Source: Kineosporiaceae bacterium
GTDB lineage: Bacteria; Actinomycetota; Actinomycetes; Actinomycetales; Kineosporiaceae
Assembly: GCA_016713225.1 (NCBI GenBank)
Contig: JADJPO010000005.1
Span: forward strand, 124,001 to 188,000
DNA: 64,000 nucleotides
Reading direction: 5' to 3'
Below are positions 57,949 to 64,000 of this stretch, piece after piece. A program made the position numbers and the translations under genes. Every line of letters begins with the position of its first letter. The first letter of the stretch is position 1. The notes under the pieces are model-generated. The model was given only the letters and a program-made list of their open reading frames with translations, was not told where the DNA came from and made no database searches.

Positions 57949-58007
57949 CGCACTGCCCGTCAGCTGCACCCCTCGGCGCCTGTGCGGGGGACCCTTCCGG
58001 CCGAAAC

Positions 58008-58028
58008 GTGCACGGATTGCATGATCAC
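58008..58028 (-). repeat. Copy 2 of the 21-bp intergenic repeat
   Basis: It matches 6768-6788 in reverse complement with one mismatch. It lies in the gap between the secreted protein gene and recO. Confidence 0.6.
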
Positions 58029-58084
58029 GGCGAATGGTGGGGCGCGGCGACGGTGTGCGCGTCGATCGCAGGGGACAATGAGGC

Positions 58085-58813
58085 ATGCCGCTCTATCGTG
58101 ACGAGGCGGTCGTCCTGCGCACCCAGAAGCTGGGCGAGGCCGACCGCATCATCACGTTCCTGACCCGCGAGCGCGGGCGGGTGCGCGCCGTGGCCAAGGG
58201 CGTGCGAAAGACCAGTTCGCGCCTCGGCGGGCGGGTCGAGCCGTTCATGCAGGTCGACATCCAGCTGTACGAGGGCCGATCGCTCGACATCGTCAACCAG
58301 GTCGAGACGATCGGTGCCTACGGGCTGGGAATCGCCGGCGACTACGGCCGCTACACGGCCGGGACGGCGATGCTCGAGACCACCGAACGGCTCACCGAGA
58401 CCGAGGGCGAACCGTCGTTGCAGCTCTATCTGCTGCTGGTCGGCGGCCTGCGGAGCCTGGCCACCGGCGAGCACGATGCCGGCCTGATCCTGGATGCCTT
58501 CCTGCTGCGGGCCTTGGCGGTGGCCGGGTGGGCGCCGTCCTTCACCGACTGTGCGCGCTGTGGCGAGCCGGGGCCGCATCGGGCCTTCGCCATCGCCTCC
58601 GGTGGCTCGGTGTGCCCGACTTGCCGGCCCTCGGTGGCCACCGCACCTCACCTGCTGACGCTGGAATTGCTCGCCGCGCTGCTGTCCGGTGACTGGGAGA
58701 TCGCGGATGCCGCCGACGAGCGGCACCGCCGCGAGGCCAGTGGGATCACCGCGGCCTATCTGCAGTGGCACCTGGAACGACAGGTGCGGTCGCTGCGTCT
58801 GGTCGAGCGCTGA
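58085..58813 (+). CDS. recO: DNA repair protein RecO
   Basis: 242 residues from the ATG at 58085. The N-terminal OB fold is MPLYRDEAVVLRTQKLGEADRIITFLTRERGRVRAVAKGVRK. The zinc-binding CARC and CPTC pairs lie at about residues 157-160 and 178-181. RecO helps RecA load at gaps. Its neighbourhood with uppS is standard, but here satP separates them. Confidence 0.96.
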   Translation: MPLYRDEAVVLRTQKLGEADRIITFLTRERGRVRAVAKGVRKTSSRLGGRVEPFMQVDIQLYEGRSLDIVNQVETIGAYGLGIAGDYGRYTAGTAMLETTERLTETEGEPSLQLYLLLVGGLRSLATGEHDAGLILDAFLLRALAVAGWAPSFTDCARCGEPGPHRAFAIASGGSVCPTCRPSVATAPHLLTLELLAALLSGDWEIADAADERHRREASGITAAYLQWHLERQVRSLRLVER

Positions 58814-59022
58814 CCTGGATCCGACGGTCGGGTCAGACCTGATGTCTGTTCTGCACCGTTCGTCCCGCGGTGTGGACCGTTGATCGTCACCACGGTCACG
58901 CGGGCGCCCGGTCACTGCGGCCCAGGCGCCGCTCGCCGCGGACTGGGTCTCTGTACCCAGGTGATGGGTGGCGGCGGGGGGGAGTCTGGTGGGACAGGTT
59001 TAGTCCATGAGAGGCCGTTGAA

Positions 59023-59691
59023 ATGCCAACTCCCACAATGTCTTCCGCTGAGCCGCAGGTGGTCGACAAGCCCCTAGACGTCCGGGTCTCCGCTCTGCCG
59101 GAACAGGTTCCGTTCACCGCGCGTGTCGCCGATCCGGGCCCGCTCGGCCTGGCGTGCTTCGCCCTCACCACGTTTGTGTTGTCCTGCTTCAATGCAGGCT
59201 TGCTGCCGGCCACCGTCAAGCCGGTCATCTTCGGTCTGGCGCTGTTCTACGGCGGCGCCGTGCAGGTGATCGCCGGGGTGGTCGAGTACGCCAAGGGAAA
59301 CGCCTTCGGAGGCCTCGCCTTCTGCTCCTACGGCGCCTTCTGGATGGCGTACTGGTACCTGAGCACCCACCTGAGCCTGATGCCCAAGGCCACCCCGTCG
59401 GACATCTCGCGGGGGATCGGCCTGTTCCTGTTGGCCTGGACCATCTTCACGGCGTACATGTTCATCGTGTCCTTCCGGACCAACGCCGCCCTCGTGATCA
59501 CCTTCGGCGTGCTGACCGCAGCCCTGACCGCGCTGACCATTGCCGACCTGACGGTGAACCCCGAGATCACCAAGATCGGCGGGTGGCTGGGAATCGTGAC
59601 GGCCTTCCTGGCCTGGTACACCTCGTTCGCCGGAGTGATGAACGCCACCGCCGGGCGCGTCGTCCTGCCCGTCATGCCCCTGAAGAAGTAA
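59023..59691 (+). CDS. satP: GPR1/FUN34/YaaH (SatP) family transporter
   Basis: 222 residues. Six hydrophobic helices, beginning ADPGPLGLACFALTTFVLSCFNAGLL. GLALFYGGAVQVIAGVVEYAKGNAFGGLAFCSYGAFWMAYWYLS covers the NPAPLGL-type and FG(G/S)-type motifs of the family. It moves acetate or succinate across the membrane. GAGAGG precedes the ATG at 59023. It has been inserted between recO and uppS. The gap 58814-59022 shows no clear element beyond a G-rich run. Confidence 0.88.
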   Translation: MPTPTMSSAEPQVVDKPLDVRVSALPEQVPFTARVADPGPLGLACFALTTFVLSCFNAGLLPATVKPVIFGLALFYGGAVQVIAGVVEYAKGNAFGGLAFCSYGAFWMAYWYLSTHLSLMPKATPSDISRGIGLFLLAWTIFTAYMFIVSFRTNAALVITFGVLTAALTALTIADLTVNPEITKIGGWLGIVTAFLAWYTSFAGVMNATAGRVVLPVMPLKK

Positions 59692-59713
59692 CGCCGCGTG
59701 CAAGGCTGGGCGC

Positions 59714-60559
59714 GTGAGACGACGCGCCCAGCCGACCACCTCGCCGACCGGCCCCACCCCGGCTCGCTCTGAGCCGATCGCCCCGACGCCACATCCCTCG
59801 GGCGCCCGGCCGCCGGGTATCCCCCATGAGTTCGTGCCGCGGCATGTGGCGATCGTCATGGACGGCAACGGACGGTGGGCGAATGCTCGGGGCTTGCCGC
59901 GCACCCAGGGGCACGAGATGGGTGAGGCCGCACTGCTCGACGTGGTGGCCGGAGCCATCGAGATCGGCGTCAAGCACATCTCGGCCTATGCCTTCTCGAC
60001 CGAGAACTGGCGGCGTTCGCCCGAGGAAGTGCGCTTCCTGATGGGCTTCAACCGAGACGTGATCCGACGCCGTCGCGATCAGATGCACTCCTGGGGCGTG
60101 CGGGTGCGCTGGGCGGGACGACGTCCGCGGCTGTGGCGCAGTGTGATCAGCGAGCTCGAGCGGGCCGAGGACCTGACCCGGCACAACGACGTCGCGACCC
60201 TGACCATGTGCGTCAACTACGGCGGACGGGCCGAGATCGCCGACGCCGTGCGCGGGATCGCCGCCGAGGCTGCCGCCGGCCGACTCGACCCGGGCCGGAT
60301 CGACGAGCGCACCATCGCGCGTTTCCTCGACGAGCCGGATCTGCCCGAGGTCGACATGTTCTGGCGTCCCGGCGGGGAGCAGCGCACCTCGAACTTCATG
60401 CTCTGGCAGGCCGCTTACGCCGAGTTGGTGTTCACCGATGAGCTCTGGCCGGACGTCGACCGGCTGGCGTTGTGGCGTGCCATCGAGCTCTACGCCGCCC
60501 GGGACCGGCGTTACGGCGGTGCCCTGGACACGCCCGAGGCCGGTCCGGTGGTGGGCTGA
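59714..60559 (+). CDS. uppS: (Z)-prenyl diphosphate synthase (UppS family)
   Basis: 281 residues from GTG. MDGNGRWANARGLPRTQGHEMGEAAL and AYAFSTENWRRSPEEVRFLM are diagnostic, with catalytic Asp at MDGNG, and the C-terminal WRPGGEQRTSNFMLWQAAYAELVFTDELWPD. It makes decaprenyl or related polyprenyl diphosphate for cell-wall carriers. The first 40 residues are Pro/Thr-rich and unconserved. The YibE/F gene starts 1 base after the stop. Confidence 0.95.
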   Translation: MRRRAQPTTSPTGPTPARSEPIAPTPHPSGARPPGIPHEFVPRHVAIVMDGNGRWANARGLPRTQGHEMGEAALLDVVAGAIEIGVKHISAYAFSTENWRRSPEEVRFLMGFNRDVIRRRRDQMHSWGVRVRWAGRRPRLWRSVISELERAEDLTRHNDVATLTMCVNYGGRAEIADAVRGIAAEAAAGRLDPGRIDERTIARFLDEPDLPEVDMFWRPGGEQRTSNFMLWQAAYAELVFTDELWPDVDRLALWRAIELYAARDRRYGGALDTPEAGPVVG

Positions 60560-60560
60560 G

Positions 60561-61838
60561 GTGGGCCGCCATCGGGACGAGGTATCCCAGCCAACCACCC
60601 CCGACCACCACCGTCACCACGTGCACGCACACGGTGGTGGCTCGCCCCCGCCGCTGTCCCGCCGCGTGACGACGGTGCTGGCGGCCGTGGTGGGTGCCGT
60701 GATCATCGCCACGATGGCCGGCCTGGTGATGCTGTGGCCGCCTGACGTGGAACCGGTCGTCGGGGTGGGCAACCCCTATGAATCGGTCGACTTTCTCGCC
60801 GGTCGGATCGAGTCGGTGCGTCGAGCGACGTGCGAGGGCACCTCGGCGGACCGGCTGCCGGACGGCTCCATCCCGGCGAGCGTGCAGTGCGTCACCGCGC
60901 GGGTGAGCACCGAGCCGGGTCACGTGGCCGGGGTGCCGGCCGAACTGGACATCGCGCTGCCACCGTCGGTGGACCGGGCAGGCGTGGGCGTCGGCGACCG
61001 GATCCGCATCGCCCGGTACCCGGCCGTCGACGGCCAACCCCCGGTCTACGCCTGGTCGGACGTCGCCCGTGCCGGGCCGCTGGGGGCTCTGGCCATCGGC
61101 TTCGCCCTCCTGGTGGTGGCTGTCGCCCGGCTCAAGGGACTGGCCTCTCTGCTCGGTCTGAGCGTCGCCTTCGTCGCGATCGACCGGTTCGTCATCCCGG
61201 CCCTGCTCGCCGGGGAGAACCCGGTCGCCGTGGCACTGGTGGCCGGTACGGCCATCATGACGGTGCTGCTCTACTCGGCCCACGGCGTGAACGTGAAGAC
61301 CACCACCGCGCTGCTGGGTACGTTGGCCGGTCTGCTGGCCACCTCGGCCCTGGCGGTGTGGGCGACATCCGCAACCCACCTGACCGGTCTGGACGACGAG
61401 CAGGGTGGGCGGCTCAGCCAGCTGACCACGCAGGCCGGTCTCGGTGACGTCATCCTGTGTGGAGTGATCATCGCCGGTCTGGGTGTGCTCAACGACGTGA
61501 CGATCAGTCAAGCCTCGGCGGTCTGGGAGCTCCATGCCGCGGCGCCGCACCTGTCGGCCCGGCGGCTGTTCGCCGGGGCGATGCGGATCGGTCGCGATCA
61601 CCTGGCGTCGGTCGTCTACACGATCGCCTTCGTCTATGCGGGCGCGGCGTTGCCGGTGCTCATGCTCGAACGCATCTACGGCCGACCGCTGAGCGACCTG
61701 CTCGTCAGCGGCGGCGTCGCCGAGGAACTGGTACGCACCCTGGTCACGTCCGCCGGGTTGGTGCTGACCATCCCCCTGACCACCGCGGTCGCGGCGCTGC
61801 TGGCGACCGCCACGGTGCAGCGTCGTCAGCCGGCCTGA
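60561..61838 (+). CDS. YibE/F family membrane protein
   Basis: 425 residues from the GTG at 60561. The N-terminus is histidine-rich (TPDHHRHHVHAHGGG), then one helix, an extracytoplasmic beta domain with RVSTEPGHVAGVPAELDI and a block of about seven helices with GVLNDVTISQASAVWEL, the conserved YibE/F segment. Function unknown. The convergent zur gene overlaps its end by 13 bases. The histidine-rich start next to zinc uptake genes is notable. Confidence 0.85.
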   Translation: MGRHRDEVSQPTTPDHHRHHVHAHGGGSPPPLSRRVTTVLAAVVGAVIIATMAGLVMLWPPDVEPVVGVGNPYESVDFLAGRIESVRRATCEGTSADRLPDGSIPASVQCVTARVSTEPGHVAGVPAELDIALPPSVDRAGVGVGDRIRIARYPAVDGQPPVYAWSDVARAGPLGALAIGFALLVVAVARLKGLASLLGLSVAFVAIDRFVIPALLAGENPVAVALVAGTAIMTVLLYSAHGVNVKTTTALLGTLAGLLATSALAVWATSATHLTGLDDEQGGRLSQLTTQAGLGDVILCGVIIAGLGVLNDVTISQASAVWELHAAAPHLSARRLFAGAMRIGRDHLASVVYTIAFVYAGAALPVLMLERIYGRPLSDLLVSGGVAEELVRTLVTSAGLVLTIPLTTAVAALLATATVQRRQPA

Positions 61839-62233
61839 GACCCCGCGGCACAGTCCCGGCAGGTGCCGAACACCTCGATCACGTGCTCGACATCGCCGAA
61901 CCCGTGCTCGTTCCCGACCTCTCGGGCCCAACGCTCCACGGCCGCGGAGTCCACCTCGACCGTGCGTCGACAGCGCCGACAGGTGAGGTGGTGGTGGTGC
62001 CCCGTGCTGCAGCGCCGGTAGAGCACCTCGCCGTCGACGTTGCGCACGACGTCCAGGGCACCGTCCTCGGCCAGCGCCTGCAGCGTGCGATAGACGGTGG
62101 CCAACCCCACGCCGTCACCGCTCTCGCGCAGCCGAGCATGCAGCTGTTGCGCGCTGGTGAAGTCGCTGCTGTCCTGCAGCGCCGCCCAGACCGCCGAGCG
62201 CTGCCGGGTCTGAAGCCGCCTAGTGGTCGTCAT
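61826..62233 (-). CDS. zur: Fur family zinc uptake regulator
   Basis: 135 residues from ATG. The winged helix is MTTTRRLQTRQRSAVWAALQDSSDFTSAQQLHARL; metal sites are in STGHHHHLTCRRCRRTVEVDS and TCRDC. The zinc-site pattern and the neighbours fit Zur. It would repress the znu operon when zinc is ample. The start overlaps the znuB stop by 14 bases, so it is the last gene of the operon. Being convergent with yibE/F it shares their 3' ends. Confidence 0.92.
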   Translation of the reverse strand: MTTTRRLQTRQRSAVWAALQDSSDFTSAQQLHARLRESGDGVGLATVYRTLQALAEDGALDVVRNVDGEVLYRRCSTGHHHHLTCRRCRRTVEVDSAAVERWAREVGNEHGFGDVEHVIEVFGTCRDCAAGSQAG

Positions 62234-63176
62234 AGTGCGCTCCGTGAACGGCGTGGCGGTGTCCGTCGTGCTCGTAGTCGACGTGGTCGCCGTGGTCGAT
62301 GGTCGGGTGACCACAGCCCGGGCCGTGTTCGTGGGCATGCTCGGCATGGTCGTGAGCACGGCGGGCGTGCACCGCACGCCGCGCCGCCACGGCCACACTG
62401 GCGAGCAGGAACACGGCGATCGCGAGCAACACGATGGTGCCGCCGGAGGGGGTGTCGAGGTAGTAGGACGCCGTGGTGCCGGTGACACTCACCCCGACCC
62501 CCACGGCGATCGCCGTCACCAGACTGCCCCGGAAGCTGGTCGCCACCACCTGCGCCACCGCGTTGGGCAGGATCATCAGGGCGCTGATCAAGAGCAACCC
62601 CACCACCCGCATCGAGATCACCACGGTGGCTGCGGTCAGGCTGGACAGCATCAGGTTCAGCGTGAGCACGTTCATGCCGCTGGCCCGGGCGTACTCCTCG
62701 TCGTTGCTCACCGCGAACAGGTGCGGGGCCAGACCCAGGGCGACGAGCAGGACGACGACCGACAACGCGCCGAAGATCACCAGATCGGCCGGGGTCGTCG
62801 TGGTGATGGCGCCGAACAGATACGCGTTGAGGTTGGCCGGGGTGCCCGACGGGGACAGCCCGATCATCACCACGCCCCCGGCGATCCCGCCGTAGAACAT
62901 CACGGCCAGGGCGATGTCGGCGCTGGCCCGCCCGGAGGCACGGATCACCTCGATGGCCCCGGCGCCGAGGACGGCGCAGACCAGCGCGGCGCCCACGGGT
63001 GCCGCGCCGGTGAGGAAGCCGAGCGCCACCCCGGTCAACGCGACGTGCCCGATGCCGTCGCCGATCAGGGCGAGGCGCCGCTGCACCAGATAGATCCCCA
63101 CCATGGGAGCCGTCAATCCCACGAGCAGCGAGGCGACCAGGGCCCGTTGCATGAAGTCGTACTGCAGGAGCTCCAC
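62220..63176 (-). CDS. znuB: Zinc ABC transporter permease ZnuB
   Basis: 318 residues with about eight helices, starting MELLQYDFMQRALVASLLVGLTAPMVGIYLVQRRLALIGDGIGHVALTGVALG, a signature of the family 3 metal permease. The C-terminal 49 residues contain 15 histidines with Asp and one Cys, a strong metal-binding tail. It forms the membrane channel for Zn2+ with ZnuC. The ZnuC stop is 2 bases upstream. Confidence 0.94.
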   Translation of the reverse strand: MELLQYDFMQRALVASLLVGLTAPMVGIYLVQRRLALIGDGIGHVALTGVALGFLTGAAPVGAALVCAVLGAGAIEVIRASGRASADIALAVMFYGGIAGGVVMIGLSPSGTPANLNAYLFGAITTTTPADLVIFGALSVVVLLVALGLAPHLFAVSNDEEYARASGMNVLTLNLMLSSLTAATVVISMRVVGLLLISALMILPNAVAQVVATSFRGSLVTAIAVGVGVSVTGTTASYYLDTPSGGTIVLLAIAVFLLASVAVAARRAVHARRAHDHAEHAHEHGPGCGHPTIDHGDHVDYEHDGHRHAVHGAHYDDH

Positions 63177-63178
63177 GG

Positions 63179-63961
63179 TCAGGCACCTGCGCTCTCGGCC
63201 AGCCCGAGGCCACCGAGCCAGCCGGACGGCGCCTGTGGGTGGTGCGCATCGGTGCCGGCGTCGTGACCCGCCCCGGCCAACTCGGCCACGGGTCCGTCGG
63301 CGACGATCCGGCCCTCACGTACCTCGACGGCGCGCGTGAGCACCGAGCGCAGCGGCTCCAGCTCGTGGGTGACGATCACGAGGGTCAATCCGTTCTCGAC
63401 CAGTCGCTCCAACGTGGCGACCAGGCGGACCTGACTCTGGGAGTCCACCCCGGCCGTGGGCTCGTCCATGATCAGGATCTCGGGTTCGGAGGCCAGTGCC
63501 CGGGCGATGAGCACCCGGCGTTGCTGGCCACCGGACAGGGTGGACACCGGCACGGCACGGCGTTCGGTCAGGCCGACCAACTCGATGGCCCGGTCCACCA
63601 CGGCGCGGTCGGTGGCCGAGGTGCGGGAGAACCAGCGTTTACGTGGCAACCGGCCCGAGCCGACCACCTCGAGCACGGTGGACGGGACCGCACCGACCAC
63701 GGTGTGGCGCTGTGGCACGTAGCCGATCCGCCAGCGTTCGCTGAACTGGGTCGACGGGGTGCCGAACAGCCGGATCTCGCCGTCCATCACCCGAGCCAGC
63801 CCGAGGAGGCCGCGCACGATCGTGGTCTTGCCCGAGCCGTTCGGCCCGATCAGGGCCAGGACGTCGCCCCGGTGGACCCGCAGGTCGACATCACGCACCA
63901 CAGGGCGCTCGCCATACCCGATGGCGGCGCCCTGTAGCTCGATGACGGGTTCTAGCTGCAC
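63179..63961 (-). CDS. znuC: Zinc ABC transporter ATPase ZnuC
   Basis: 260 residues from the GTG at 63961. Walker A GPNGSGKTT, signature LSGGQQRRVLIARAL and Walker B ILIMDEPTAGVD are intact. The C-terminus is Ala/Gly/His-rich (AGHDAGTDAHHP). It powers zinc import through ZnuB. The start overlaps the end of znuA by 10 bases. Confidence 0.94.
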   Translation of the reverse strand: MQLEPVIELQGAAIGYGERPVVRDVDLRVHRGDVLALIGPNGSGKTTIVRGLLGLARVMDGEIRLFGTPSTQFSERWRIGYVPQRHTVVGAVPSTVLEVVGSGRLPRKRWFSRTSATDRAVVDRAIELVGLTERRAVPVSTLSGGQQRRVLIARALASEPEILIMDEPTAGVDSQSQVRLVATLERLVENGLTLVIVTHELEPLRSVLTRAVEVREGRIVADGPVAELAGAGHDAGTDAHHPQAPSGWLGGLGLAESAGA

Positions 63962-64000
63962 CGTTGCCCGGTGCGCAGCGTGGCGAGATTGGCGCGCATG
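63952..64000 (-). CDS. znuA: C-terminal end of ZnuA, zinc-binding lipoprotein (partial)
   Basis: The last 15 codons of a minus-strand ORF end at TAG (63952-63954) and read MRANLATLRTGQRCS. The M-R-x-N-L-x-x-L-R segment is the usual ending of ZnuA-like binding proteins, which end in a Cys-containing tail. The stop overlaps the znuC start. The rest lies beyond the window. Confidence 0.55.
   Translation of the reverse strand, partial: MRANLATLRTGQRCS

Overview
The window is GC-rich DNA (roughly 70% by eye) from an actinobacterium. The evidence is the gene order, the many GTG starts, the GTGA/ATGA overlaps between genes, TANNNT -10 boxes placed 6-8 bases before a start codon (leaderless transcripts), and actinobacterial families such as DUF3097, SigE-type sigma, GerMN and CIRCE-controlled hrcA-dnaJ. 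I cannot name the genus; Kineosporiales-like or related orders would fit but are not shown.

The backbone is a housekeeping order widespread in Actinobacteria: leuS, degV, comEA, comEC, holA, rpsT, lepA, hemW, hrcA, dnaJ, rsmE, HIT, phoH, ybeY, a CNNM/CBS protein, era, leuA, recO, uppS and zur-znuBCA. Several accessory insertions interrupt it. (i) 12.6-32.1 kb lies between rpsT and lepA and carries a PemK-like toxin, an ATP-grasp/alpha-E/transglutaminase trio, a quaternary- or methylated-amine catabolic set (two FAD oxidoreductases and an MttB homologue), a VapBC pair, an opposite-strand operon for an oligopeptide-type ABC transporter plus an IclR regulator, a lipoprotein and a phosphotransferase. 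(ii) 36.9-39.4 kb carries a beta-lactamase-like protein, a second VapBC and a DUF4870 protein. (iii) 45.2-46.9 kb carries a SigE-type sigma factor and a membrane-anchored GerMN partner. (iv) 51-55 kb carries a DUF559 endonuclease-like gene between two identical palindromes, then a PLP decarboxylase with an MFS transporter.

Non-coding structure is rich. leuS and leuA each carry a short leucine leader peptide. The two peptides share the motif VTGLLL, each starts exactly 6 nt after a TACC-T -10 box, and each runs into a strong inverted repeat, which suggests paired leucine attenuators. hrcA has a CIRCE operator followed by tandem extra half-sites. A palindromic intergenic repeat built on CTGCGGAGCATGAGC occurs four times. 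A 27-bp perfect inverted repeat precedes gpsA, and a G-rich run lies ahead of lepA.

Two genes, leuA and the permease gene dppC, each carry one extra C in a CCCC run that breaks the frame. This is more likely sequence error than biology. Two genes lack an ordinary start codon (a UbiA-type gene and the FAD-GcvT gene).
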